This document shows, piece by piece, positions 22,801-33,929 of a stretch of 64,000 bases of DNA (its first letter is position 1; each line of letters opens with the position of its first letter). The notes under the pieces were generated by a model that had not been told where the DNA came from, ran no database searches, and saw only the letters and a program-made list of their open reading frames with translations. Made by a program: the position numbers and the translations under genes. The DNA is from Marsupella aquatica (lineage: Eukaryota > Marchantiophyta). The DNA lies in the NCBI GenBank assembly GCA_973895155.1, contig OZ316891.1, positions 12,028,001 through 12,092,000 on the forward strand, written 5' to 3'.

Positions 22801-24271
22801 TTCAGAACTCAGACATGTAAGAGACTACATTCAACTCAAAAGTAAAAGCGCTAGCTCGTCGATCAGAATGAAAATCTTATAATTAAAGTATCCTTTCAAA
22901 TATTTAGGAAGCGAAGCAATCTAAAGATCGTCTTGGAGTTCTACGCAAAGCAGCGCTCCTCCAGGATTCCTAATTACTGGCAGTCTAAAGGCCCGAAGCT
23001 GAGTAATTTCAGTATTACGTACCCCTCCTTTTGCTTGAGGTATAAATGACAGGGAACCACCGCAATGTATACCAAGTGAGGCTATTTCTATACGAAACCT
23101 CTGCTTTAATTTCTTACAAAGTACGTGGTGGAAAGTCTGCGGGAAACTTCTACATAATCATCGTCAGAAGTGTTCAGACATGTACATCTAATGCTGAAAT
23201 TCACCTGTAAGTGCCAGCATTGATCCGAATGACGACGCGCTGCGTATTATATTCGGGAACGCTGTCAATAGCCTTTTGAAGGGAAGAGAAATCTGCATTC
23301 TCACCCTGAGAGACGGTAATTGTAATCAGCGGACCTCTTTCCATGGGCGGCGCTCTCCAGGTATGACCGTGGCTCGCGGTGCTGACATTTTCACCGACAA
23401 TATCAACGGGAATGAGCTCACTACCTTCGAGGAGTTGGTGCGATTTCTCGTGCCCTGTATCATGTTCGCTCCCGAAAGATAGTCGTAGAAGTTTTCTTCC
23501 GAACAGTCCATTCCGAGAATAGTCATTCTCCTGGCCCAGTCTTCGCGATGCGGAGTGCACTGTCCCACTGCCAGCAGACGAGTTGCCGAAGTTGTTTCTC
23601 GACACAGAGTGGCGCGTAGATGAAAATTGCACAGAACCGTTTCGAGCTGTCGAGCCTAAAAGGCCAATCTCTTGCTTCGACAAGCTGGATATACCTTTAG
23701 GCAAAGATGAAGGGAGAGAATTACGACGAAAGGGACTGGAGTGGTTGGAGGAACTACGAACCAGGGATCGCGACAGAATCTGCTTTGCATCCGGAGTCCG
23801 CTGCCTCTGCGATCTTAGCCGATTGGTGCTTGACATTAAGAGCATGGATGTAGCGTCAGACTTGAGATTATGATCGTCGTTAATATAGCTCGCAGTGAGA
23901 GCTGCGGATCTACGAACTACTCGAGAATCCGAGAGATTTGTACTTTGAGAACTGGCGTTTTCAGGTAGACTGTTTTGTTTCGGCTGTCCATTTACAGACC
24001 TCACAGGGAAGACGAGCTCCTTTCGTGACCTCCTTGATAATCCATGTGGATCATGAACCACAATGGAGCATCCTACTTGATGACCTAACCGACAATGAGC
24101 GGTGATCATCTTATTGGCCCTAATATTTTCTCCAGATGTTCCTAACTCTCGAATTGCATGAAGGGGAACCTGAATGCAGTCTGTGACAATGGCCAAGCGA
24201 GTTAATAGCAGTAACTCCAAAAGATGCGGAATTATGTGAGGTCCAGAATGTTTCCTCATTTGATTCCGCAT
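19829..24271 (-). CDS. Pectin methylesterase with long pro-region
   Basis: Five exons on the minus strand: 24271-23205, 22520-22271, 21979-21773, 21400-21165, 20012-19829, GT-AG throughout and in frame, 647 aa. The catalytic domain (about residue 310 on) has all five family signatures: [36 protein letters not shown] and YLGRAW, including the two catalytic aspartates and the arginine. The last exon carries [15 protein letters not shown]. The enzyme would demethylesterify cell-wall homogalacturonan. The N-terminal region is unusual: a short hydrophobic stretch (about residues 13-30), then a Ser/Arg-rich disordered region with no visible PMEI helical bundle. It ends in an RKLL motif near residue 260, like the subtilase processing site of type-I enzymes. 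The first in-frame ATG is used; upstream codons in this frame lead to a TAG. Confidence 0.9.
20263..20339. repeat. Three tandem 26-bp repeats in a pectin methylesterase intron
   Basis: TGTCCTGGGGAACAC followed by ATGTTATAAAT, repeated three times at a 26-bp period, the last copy slightly diverged. It lies within the fourth intron (20013-21164). Confidence 0.9.
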
Positions 24272-24276
24272 CGTAG

Positions 24277-24357
24277 CTACTGCGCGAATTGGCGAGCAAA
24301 CAATGGACGCCTTGCCGGACGCAAAAGTAGTGAGTGGGAGTGATACCACTCTCTCAT
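24277..24357 (-). other. Upstream ORF in the pectin methylesterase leader
   Basis: An ATG at 24357 opens a 26-codon frame ending in TAG at 24277, five nucleotides before the main ATG at 24271. If transcription starts about 30 nt below the TATA box, the uORF would be in the mRNA and could limit translation of the main frame. Confidence 0.4.
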
Positions 24358-24397
24358 CTAGCTAGAACGAGAGAACCGTTGGGAAAATGATGTTTTC

Positions 24398-24403
24398 TAT
24401 ATA
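24398..24403 (-). promoter_or_regulatory. Candidate TATA box, pectin methylesterase
   Basis: TATATA within CCTTATATAG on the minus strand, about 130 nt before the main ATG. The spacing would put the start site near 24370. Confidence 0.5.
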
Positions 24404-24550
24404 AGGACACAGAACGTCAAATGTTGTGTAGATTCAAATCCCGTTTCATAGACGACCTTCAGAAGAGGACGACCACTGCGTACACGGAGCCAGCGAAAGC
24501 TCTAGCCAGCTGATCGAGAATATCAAACAGCTTTTCCGGGTTTCTGACCA

Positions 24551-24800
24551 CTTCATGCTGTCGGATTTGGTGCAATTTGGATTTGGTGCAATTTGGTAAG
24601 AGCAGGTACTTCACGCTGTCGGATTTGCTGCAATTTGGTAAGAGCAGGTCGTGAACGCATAAGGAGTCAGGCTAGGAGGTTCTCACGACCATGAAGTCTG
24701 AGCTCTAATCATTAGGAAGCTGCACGTCGCGTAAGACCAGATCGTGAACTTATAGAATCAGGAAGTTCTTACGACCGTGAAGTTTTTGAGCTCTAATTAT
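24551..24800. repeat. Degenerate tandem duplications
   Basis: TCGGATTTGGTGCAATTTGG-type units recur at 24571, 24588 and 24619. The longer block from CGTGAAC through TCACGACC to GAGCTCTAAT is present twice, at about 24651-24712 and 24742-24800, with indels. Confidence 0.7.
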
Positions 24801-25050
24801 TCGCAGTACAGATCATGTCCTCTAACTTGTAAGTGTACCGGGGATCACGATATATCTGTTCGTTCTTGATAGTGAGCCAGTCTGAGTAGTCAGGTCAGCA
24901 AGCTAACGAATGTACTCCGCTGCCTGTTGTCGTCGAATTCCTCGTAAACATGCGAACGAGTGCTGTAAGTCGAGGTGGCCAGCTTTCTCCAATTAGTGCT
25001 TGTAGGAGTCGAAAGTCGAAACACTGCATCATGCAACAATGGTACAATTC

Positions 25051-25250
25051 ACTAATTTCTCAGTTACTTTACATGTCATCGACTCTCCCATTTTCTCAGA
25101 AAATGCTTGTCATTTATTTATTGACGCTAGCCTCATTGGAGTCTCGGTTTACTAATTTCTCAGTTTACATGTCATCGACTCTCCCATTTTCTCATAAATT
25201 GCTTGTCATTTATTTGGACACTAGCCTCATTGGAGTCTTGGTAACTACAC
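25051..25250. repeat. Two tandem 100-bp repeats
   Basis: The block beginning ACTAATTTCTCAGTT and including ACATGTCATCGACTCTCCC, GCTTGTCATTTATTT and CTAGCCTCATTGGAGTC occurs at 25051 and again at 25151 with few differences. Confidence 0.9.
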
Positions 25251-25284
25251 AGCAAAATATGACATATACTATACTTACCACATC

Positions 25285-25392
25285 TCTCCATACCATGATA
25301 AAACTCTTTATTTTCAATGATCTCCATACCATAATAAAACTCTTTATTTTCAATGATCTCCATACCATGATAAAACTCTTTATTTTCTTTGA
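25285..25392. repeat. Three tandem 36-bp repeats
   Basis: TCTCCATACCATGATAAAAC followed by TCTTTATTTTCAATGA, three copies at 25285, 25321 and 25357, almost identical and therefore recent. 36 is divisible by three, so open frames run through it, but they are not believable genes. Confidence 0.95.
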
Positions 25393-25936
25393 ATCATTGA
25401 GTACAAATCCTATATTACCACACATCTATCATTTTATTATCACATTTTGATGTGTGATTACCAACAGGGTTTTTCATTGCCATTTAGAACTAAAGACAAC
25501 TTTCCAGGCTTGTATTTCGGCACCTGCTGCCCATCTTGTTGCACCTCCCTTATCCTCATGCGGTAGCCTGCTGCCTATGGTACGCCTACAGCTAGCGTCT
25601 CAAGTTGTCATGATTTTCTAAATGTGACTAGGGTCTGAATGAACTCCACTTTTGAATGAAATGAATCTTCAAAAGAAGACTATGCCAACAGGTTTCAAAT
25701 TAAAGGCTTGCCTAGTCCCAATAATAACCACAATGATTTGCGACTGACTAGTCCTTAAACTACACCTGCCCCTATAAAGGGCTACCGGTTACCCGTAGCT
25801 CTCATTCTAAATAGTATAAGTTCAGAAATGTACTTTGAGCTCCACAAAAGGTGCTGATTGCAAAACCTTTTTTGGCAAGTACTCCACAAAAGGTGCTAGT
25901 GTTCCACCTTTTATGGGGAGTAGTGAGACATGGAAT

Positions 25937-26180
25937 TGTTAAGTATTGTTCTTAATCTTGTGACTCTATAACTAACCGTAGTTAGTCTAACTCAGGTTAA
26001 GACTTAGCTAAGGTTAACGGTAACGGTGTTGTGTATATAGCCAAGGTTGGTGTCAATCCCTGGTGGATCTTCAATTCATTGTTGGAGTTGAGCAAGAAAG
26101 AAGTAAAGGTCTCTTGTTTTCACGTGGACGTAACCTCGGTCATGAGGTGAATAACGTACTCGCTGTGTCAACTACTTTGT
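25937..26180 (+). mobile_element. Solo-LTR-like copy B
   Basis: Begins TGTTAAGTATTG at 25937 and carries the same ordered blocks as 6345-6633 in inverse orientation: CTTGTGACTC, TAACTAACCGTAGTTAG, GACTTAGCTAA, ATAGCCAAGG, CGTGGACGTAACCTC, GTGTCAACTA. Diverged at many sites. No internal retroelement genes were identified. Confidence 0.5.
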
Positions 26181-27897
26181 ATGGTGTCTCTGAATAGAGA
26201 TTATAGCCAACAGGAATGAGACTTTTATAGTGGCAGGTGTGGTTTAACCTGATACCGGCCCGGATACCGATTTTGGGCATAGTCAGGCAACGGGCACCTG
26301 TGTACGGTCTAATCAATGCTCAATGCATCGGCATTGAGTAGCTTTGTTTTTAACCTTCTTGACATTATTCATCTTTTGGACTTAAATAGAGAAAAGGGCA
26401 AAATTTGCTAGCATGGATCCCCAAGCTTGCTTGTAGTAAGTGGATGGTGAGTATTATTTGTCAAAATTGGCTAGCCTCCATGCGCAAACTTTGCTTAGTG
26501 TCTAAGTAGATGGTCAAAAGAAATCACATGAGATCATTAGCATCCTCCCTGTCATTCGTACCAATCATGGAGTTAATTGACTGAGAGGGGGCGCTACTGA
26601 ATGGCAAATCCATGGCACTAATTTGCCTTTCGCACAATAACTGTGTTAAATGGTTACCATGTTCTCACTTTCTTTCAGTAAATTTTTGAAAATGTTGTGA
26701 ATTATTTTGTCATCTTTCTCCATGGCTGGTTAAAAGGCCACATCTACCCATATATAAGGGGAAATTGTCCAACACTTCTCACTCTTTTCACATTACACTC
26801 AGACACTTCTTTACTCTAAGGTGTCAGTCCGCCTCATGATTTCAGGAAAAAATGAATTGTTTGTACTGAAATATAATTTCCTTCAGGTAACCCAAAGCTC
26901 TTGAAGGGGCAGTTGTGGTTTATTCGGGTAACCCAAAGCTCTTGAAGGGGCTGTTGTGGTTTAAGCAGAATAACTCTGGTTAAGTTGGAATAATTTAATG
27001 GTCAGCAGCCAACCACTTTCATCATCAGACCCTAGTCACCATCTTCAACTTAACCTCCATATCCTCTCTTACCCTAAAACCAAGGGGGCAAGAGTATGGG
27101 GCACTCAATCACAAGGGGAAGGCCAGGAGCAAGAGACCCGTCCCAAGGAATCGGGTTGGATAGGGTTCTACGGTTAGGGCTGTAGAGGACAAGATGACAA
27201 TCCAAGAGTGAAATCTAGCCTGATGTTTAGATTAATTATTTCAAGCCTGCAGGGGCATAGCAGGGGACTAAGTTGAGTATGGTGCAGATGGAAGAGCTTG
27301 CATCCTCTGTCCGATGCCATCAAGGAAACAAACACTATTGCTCTCCTTTGAGTCAGCCATTTGCGATTGAGATGCCTGTGTCCTCCAGCTAACGTGTACA
27401 TGCTACCTTGGGCGCTCGCATAGAGGATAGAAAAAGTTTCTTGCCAAGGGCTCATAGAGAAACAATAATTGAAAGATCCGCAAACAGCAAAATGGTTGAT
27501 GCTGAAAACGAGAATTTTTGTGAATCAATGCACAAACCATCGTGACTATCACGGAAAAAGTGGGTGGCAAATTTACAAAACGCTCCCATTTCCATGGAGC
27601 AGAAATTCAGTAGCTTGATTACCAGTCCAGCTTGATTACCTGTCCTTTGAACATAAATAGAGATGAAAAGACCAAAAAATAACCTTCCACAACAAGATGA
27701 TTCCCCCTTGTTTCCTGCTCAACTTTGCTTCCATCCGTGTATGCACCTTCACTTTTCAGTCATGCACTCACTTTCGAGATCTATAGGGTTTCACTTCAGC
27801 CAGTAGGCCCAGAAGTAGCTTTCATTCGAGCTTTATTAGTTAGATGATGATTTCGTTTTCTGTTTCCAAATACTCCTTAAATTTTTGTGCACCCATA
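26181..27897. other. Intergenic, no gene seen
   Basis: Two 41-bp tandem copies of GGTAACCCAAAGCTCTTGAA followed by GGGGC(A/T)GTTGTGGTTTA lie at 26886-26964. Nothing else beyond AT-rich DNA and unsupported short frames. Confidence 0.35.
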
Positions 27898-28161
27898 CAC
27901 GCGCTTCAAGTTGATAGCAGCGGTGGACTCTGCTGCCAAAGAGCTTTGGCGATAAACTCCACGGATTGAGACGCCCCTGATATTGACTCTACCGAATTCC
28001 CCAACTGCAACTTTCCTCTGCCCAGAGAGCACGCGCTCCAAGTTGATAGCAGCGGTGGACGCTGCTGCCAGAGAGCTTTGCCTATTACCTCCACCAATTG
28101 AGACGCCCCAACTATTGACTCTACAGAATTTCCCAAACTGCAACATTCCTCTGCCCAGAGA
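27898..28161. repeat. Two tandem 132-bp repeats at the 3' end of the receptor kinase
   Basis: Copies start at 27898 and 28030 with CACGCGCT(T/C)CAAGTTGATA and end in CTCTGCCCAGAGAGCA. They lie 40-300 nt beyond the kinase stop codon, probably in its 3' UTR or terminator region, so a duplicated 3' end signal is possible. Confidence 0.9.
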
Positions 28162-28200
28162 GCATTTACTGTTGCATACATTTCCATGGCTGCAAGACTT

Positions 28201-30128
28201 CTACTGGTCTTCTAGAAAGACAGCCACGGGTTTCGATCGAGGAATTTTCGGTAGGGGAGTCTTGCCTGTGAGAATGTTTAGAACATCCCTCATGGTGGGT
28301 CTGGCTGCAGGATCCGGGTGACAACACAGCAACCCCACCTTGAGAGCCAGTTTCATTTCTTCCTCCTCGGCGACGCTTTTGAAGGCCAATTTTGGATCCA
28401 TCGCATCGAGGAGTTTCTCGTCCTTGTGAAGGTCCCAAACCCAGTCCAAGAGAATGCAGTTGGACGTCAACGTCCTCCGAGCACACGACACTTCGAGCAC
28501 AACCACCCCAAATGCGTATACATCGGTCTTGTCCGTGGCTTTTCCAGTGAGACTGAACTCGGGAGCAAGATACCCGATTGTGCCCGCTACCATCGTGGTT
28601 CTTGGTGTTTGGCTATGCGCTGATAGACGCGCAAGCCCGAAGTCGCCTAGGCGTCCATTGAAGTGAGAATCGAGCATAATGTTGCTTGTCTTAATATCGC
28701 GGTGTACAACACGCTGCTCCCACTCCTCGTGTAAGTAAACCAGGGCGGTAGCCACTCCGCAAAAGATGTTATAGCGATGCTTCCATGATAAGGGAGACAC
28801 TGGTGTCCCATCGTCATCACCATGATCGTGGGCAAAGATTAGATCGTCTACGTCCCCATTAGGCATATACTCGTACACTAAGATGAGCTCATCTATCTCG
28901 TCGCACCAGCCTAGTAGTTGGACGAGGTTGCGATGGCGAAGCTGGGAGATGATGTTCACCTCTGCTATGAACTCTCGAGCTCCCTGCCGGGCGTACTGCG
29001 ATAGTCTTTTCACTGCCACGGGGGCCTGAGGCGAGTCTCGCAAGTAGCCTTTGTATACTGTGCCAAATCCGCCTTCACCAACGATTAATGAGGGGTTGAA
29101 ATTATCGGTCGCCAGTTTGAGTTCATTGTAAGAGAATCTCTTCGGTCCCCAGGGCCACTCAATATCGCAAGCCTCGACGTCCTTGCTGTGCGACGAGTGA
29201 GACCGAGAGCGAGAATCCGATGTGTAGGAGAGAACCAACCCTATCCCTTGTCGACCGCTTGATTTCCTTAGCCTTTGCCAGTAGTTTTTTCTCGTCATGA
29301 CTGCGAGTACTATCAAGGCTGCGAGCACGGCTAGTGCCACCATAACTCCTATCACTGTGCCCAGAATCCAGGCCACGTTGTGGTTATGCGTCTTCTTTTC
29401 CGTCTTCCCTGTGATAGGACCAACAGAACCAGCGAGGGGTGAGACATCGACGGGAATAGTAACAGCGAACCCCATTCCCAATCGACACTCCGTTGGATTT
29501 ATGAATCCAAACTGGTCTGAAGAGTATTGGGCCGACGCGCTACTGAGATTGTAACCGATCATGGCAAAATTTAATCTGCCTGGAGGAATGCCATCGGATG
29601 CATCACACTTTTCTGCGGCCTCCAAGGACACTTGCACGACAGGATATGTCCCAAAGACTGCACGTCCGATGCACAAGATCGTCAGGATGCAAAATTCTGC
29701 AAGTCCGCCTCACTCTCAAACTTTGAAACTCTACAAATTTGTTTAATGTTCTGAATGAGCAGATTCTTTCATCACGGGTCCCAGATACTACGGAATATTG
29801 TTAAAGTCATTGAAAGCTCTTCCACAACGGGAGATAGGGTATCAAATGGAAAGCTTAGCCTTCACCGAATGAAGCGCTGGCTTTGCTTCCTACTCTAAAA
29901 GAAAACGGAATGATACTTACCAAGGCAGTCGGTAGTTGTTAGAGTCAGGTTGGATATCCACCCTTGATAGTTAAATCCAGATGTGTAGTTATCTGGTGAG
30001 CTTTGAGAATATTTCCACCCATAAGAACCTCCAACTACAATTATTGTTCCTCCATCGACAGATCGCAATATGATTAACCAGAGTGCAGCCGCCAGCAAAG
30101 ACTGAATCCGAATTCCAATGGATGCCAT
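28201..30128 (-). CDS. Receptor-like kinase with phytocyanin-like (ENODL-type) ectodomain
   Basis: Two exons, 30128-29921 and 29696-28201, GT-AG and in frame, 567 aa. A signal peptide covers residues 1-26. The ectodomain reads as a phytocyanin: VVGGSYGW at its start, a DxLxF-like DCLEF, VVQVSLEAAEKCDAS in the middle and TECRLGMGFAVTIPV at the end. The two cysteines of the phytocyanin disulfide are kept, but the copper ligands appear lost (Tyr where the first His is expected, no His before the second Cys), as in early-nodulin-like proteins. A membrane helix follows near residues 170-195. The kinase is complete and close to L-type-lectin receptor kinases: GEGGFGTVYKG, VAVKRL, HRDIKTSN, DFGLARL, GTIGYLAPEF. 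It should be an active plasma-membrane Ser/Thr kinase. The ligand is unknown. Confidence 0.85.
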
Positions 30129-30442
30129 CTGTATTTCCTACCTAATAGTTCTGCTCATCCTTGTACACATCCAAGCTTCGGGGAGTCTTGAGTCGACTGG
30201 CGCTTCAGCATCGGAAACAGAGCTACCATCCAAATTTGACCAATTCCTTGATAAGAATCAACGTCCCAAAGAGTTGAGCTCGATCGAGAAAGAAGCATCA
30301 GAGTTGAGTGCAGAGTGTAAGTTCTCATCGCTTCTGTAGAAAATCTTCAACCTGTCGTCTCCCAGTGCCTGCCAATCCATACGAGGCCACTTGTCCCAAC
30401 TGTCAATTCAACTCGTACTACCAATCCTGCGCCGGAGGATGA
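30118..30442 (+). CDS. Candidate small secreted cysteine-containing peptide
   Basis: ATG at 30118 opens a frame with a strong signal peptide (about residues 1-23, core LIVLLILVHI), then a Ser/Glu/Lys-rich spacer. A consensus donor T/GTAAGT at 30316/30317 and the acceptor CGTCTCCCAG at 30365 define a 49-nt intron. Exon 2 (30366-30442) then ends the protein with PANPYEATCPNC and QFNSYYQSCAGG before TGA, about 91 aa. If unspliced, it ends after about 73 aa with a single tail cysteine. No known peptide family was recognised. It is divergent to the receptor kinase and the two start codons overlap within 11 bp, so each 5' UTR would lie in the other's coding exon. That arrangement is odd and lowers certainty that both starts are right. 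Confidence 0.45.
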
Positions 30443-31460
30443 TCTCCTCTGAATCCTTCCCTCAGACTCACTTATCCATCCTCATCCACCTTCAACAACA
30501 GCAGGAACATTCTCGTCGCCCATAATTACATCAAAATCATAGAACTCTCATCTGCAGCTTGACAATCGTTCACAAATGAGCGAGCATGCAAGTAGTTTCT
30601 TTTCATGAAAAAGATGCCTGGCTGCACGCACATCTGCACATCCTCACTGGCTGAGTGCTTCCTCTGGCTGGTACCTCAACAAAACCTAAATCACCCCCGC
30701 CCCCTTTCTCCCGGCCCATAGCTGAACGATGCGTTTAAGAGTTTCGAGGCTGCAGATACAAGCAGACCTGTAACCGTAAAGCTGCCCACCTCATCCATCC
30801 AAATGACTTGAACAATTTCGAGCATTAGTGGACTCCAGTCCTCGTTCGTCTACAGGTACCAGAGCTTCCCGGCAAGTCTTCAGGATGGAACGGCTGGAGG
30901 ACCAAGCAACTCAATTAGAAACTAGTCAGTGTAGACCCATATTCTCCCGTATCCAGTGAACGCAGACGCAGCATCTCTGCTACGTACCTCCTGAGTGGAG
31001 TCATTCTTGATTCTCAGGTGTTGATTTGACCCGCAGGACACGAACCTCTTGCACTATATTGGTTCTAGACGAAACGTCTCTTGTCTTCACGAGTCAAGAC
31101 AAGACACACACAGACTGGCTCGATATTGGAAATTGCGGAGCAAGCACGGGAAAGGAATCTGCTATTGCAAAAGGTCTACGACAGCACATGCGACTGCGCG
31201 AGAGTGGGTGGGCTGATGGGTGGGCTGATGTGTCTGTAAAGATTGGCGGATTCTTCGTCAAATGAGCGACTGGTCAAACCATAGTCAAAGGAATCAAAAG
31301 ATTGAACATGGCACTTTATGATCGGTAGTGTAAACGAAATACAGCTGAAGAAATTAGAAAATACACAAGTCAAAAACCCAATACCACGAGAAATGGAGAC
31401 TCAAATCATAGTAAACATCGAGTCGTGAGTTCCAGTGATTGCTGCCAGCCCTCTATTGAA

Positions 31461-31588
31461 TATTACTCTATGAATTCCCCGAGAGTCATCATGGACAGAA
31501 GTATAGGATAGAGAAGGTCCCGAATGTTACTCTATGAATTCCCCGAGAGTCATCATGGACATAAGTATAGGATGGAGGAGGTCTGCTC
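31461..31588. repeat. Two tandem 64-bp repeats
   Basis: TTACTCTATGAATTCCCCGA followed by GAGTCATCATGGACA occurs at 31463 and 31527, nearly identical. Confidence 0.9.
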
Positions 31589-31699
31589 TCGAGTTAATAG
31601 CGTAGCCCTCTGACCAGAAAGTGAACCTACTATCTGACTCAATTTCAATGTTTGGACAACTGGGTTGAAAATGTCTACCCTACAATTCATTTTATGGTA

Positions 31700-31872
31700 G
31701 GAGGGCTAAAATATAGCCCGCAGTATATTTTAGTAAACTATATGAGGGTCAGTGTCTGTTAGTATATATAAATATATATTAATTAATTTATATGTATATG
31801 GGGGTCAGGGTATATATGAGGGTCAGTATATTATAGCCCCCTACTGAATTTTACTACCCTGACCCTCATTAA
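31700..31872. mobile_element. AT-rich MITE-like block with GAGGGTCAG repeats
   Basis: GAGGGTCAG recurs at about 31744 and 31820, and the related GGGGGTCAGGGTA lies at about 31800. Its complement TACCCTGACCCTC lies at 31854-31866. The AT-rich centre and inverted ends make a small foldback element likely, but the ends are not exact. Confidence 0.35.
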
Positions 31873-33929
31873 TTGCAAATCTATTTCTGCAATTGATTAG
31901 TCTTTGCACTAGTCATCAAGTGCAATAAGAACTGTCAAATAAACCATAGAACACTATGAACCAGCCTTAACTGGAGCGGAACCCATTGCAAGAGGGGCAC
32001 TGATTAAAACTGAGCTTGAGGCCAATTGGTCACAAAGTCACCCAACTAACAACTCTTGGTGTTTCGGTGAAGCGTGGTAAGAGACGGAAAGCAAAAACAA
32101 CTCCGAAAAGTGACTCTCGAGTAAAAGAAAGGAAATAAAGGGGGAAAGGGGGAGAAACAAGAAAAGCTCCATTAGAACCTTCTGCCGGTGGTCCCCAGGG
32201 CAGTTGCTTGTAAAGCCGTATTAGTCACGTATAGATATAGATGTTCGCCCTTGGATGACGACCAGGAGTGGCCCCGGATGATTTCAGCAGAGGAGGTGGG
32301 GCCTTTGCCTTGGACCATGTCCATGTCAAATGCATGCCCATTAATTTTTCGTCCGGTCATCCTTCATCCTCCTAGGCAAGCTTACAGTGACCCTCTGCAA
32401 GCTTACAGTAATTACAGTCGAATGCAACGTTCCTCAGTTTACCTTTGTCTTTGCAAGTATTTGCAAGTAGTTGTCAGTAAACTGCATAATTGTTTAACGA
32501 CATTGCCGGTGAGGATTGAAATCCTTGGAAGAACTCACAATCTACCTTATCCAGGAAGCTAATTGGGTTCTCCCTTGCCTCATCAGGACACATCTCTCCT
32601 GTCACCTTGTGTTTCCTAGTATTGAAGTGGATAGTCGATGACCTCCTCCATGAAGGGTTCGTTCTGCGATTCATCAGAAAAAGAAAAGAGGTCTTGATGG
32701 AGCACATGGGTATACTTCGAACGTTTCACACCTGAATGCGACAGCAGTCAAAAGATTCACATATGCTTGTGAAATCGAATTGAGCCATAAGAATTTCCTG
32801 CTACACGTCCAAGTTGTAGTAACCGCATTCTCCCCCTTTTCGGCAGACTAGAAACTGTCTAGGTCCTGCCGGGCTTGCTGAATGAAATTGGACAGGGAGG
32901 TTGGCCCTGGTTTTATCATCAGGTTTTGCTGTAGTCTATATGATATGAAACTAACATCACAATGATTTTCCGTTCGTGAGCACTGGGGTGCGGAGATTCT
33001 GGAGAAGGTTTCGCTCAATCCCACAACGTACCAAAGCTGCAGGTTTCCAAGCTGTGCATAATCAAGTTTTATCAAACGGGTGAAGATGTGAAGTGCGGCA
33101 AATCCTTTGAATCAAGAAGCGGGAATTTCTCGAAATCAGGACAGATAGCACAGCAGATCGCATAGCTACAATGAGGTCATAATGATGATTTTACAAGTAG
33201 CCCTCGCCACTGGAGAAGTACGTATCTGTGAGGATTTGGACATTTTGTCTACAGCAAGCTGCGTGTATTTCCGAGCAGAATTGCATCATATTGCCCGGCA
33301 GTTAATTCGTTCAATTATGAAGTACACATCAGAAAATCCACTGTAGCCAAATGTGCAACAGTTCCCGTTGCAAGGGTAAAACGGGATGAGAGATATTGCT
33401 GGCCTAGCCTATCCTGCGCAAGGGCCGTTGGTACCTTATAAGTCCTGGCCTAATCTTCATATATTCCATGCACCAATTTAAGCTGCGAACCTAGTCTTAA
33501 TATTGCGCTATGAACAAACTAGTTATCGCATCGCCACTGAAGACTTGTTGCTGCATGTGGATCGTCATTCGGACATTATATACACTGAATTCCGTGGCAA
33601 TCGGCGACACGTTTCCGTTCAGGTCATCTAACTTTTAAATCCATGGCAGACTATTGTACAAGATACTCTCTTCCTTGCCTGCATCAAGATAGAGTTTGCA
33701 GTTCGTTCGTAAGAGACCTTTTGCGTGGTGACGGCAAGATGCATAAAGGTTCTCTGTTGCGTTCTTTCTACAATTATGTAACATCCGGCACGAGTAATAC
33801 CTTTTGGTGCTACACGAACTAAAACCACATCACATTAGTGTGGTAGCTTCTTCTATTGCAGATACTAAACGTTGAGCTGAAAATTTGGGTTTCAAAATCC
33901 TTACACAAATAAGTAGCTCATCTTGCACT

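Larger units (their letters stand above)
30443..33929. other. Intergenic, no gene seen
   Basis: Contains short tandem and inverted repeats listed separately and a doubled CAAGCTTACAGT at 32379-32410. Open frames at 32172-32562 on both strands have no motif I recognise. Confidence 0.3.

Noticed and set aside
25172-25450. Open frames across the 36-bp repeats
   Set aside because: Artefact of a repeat length divisible by three.
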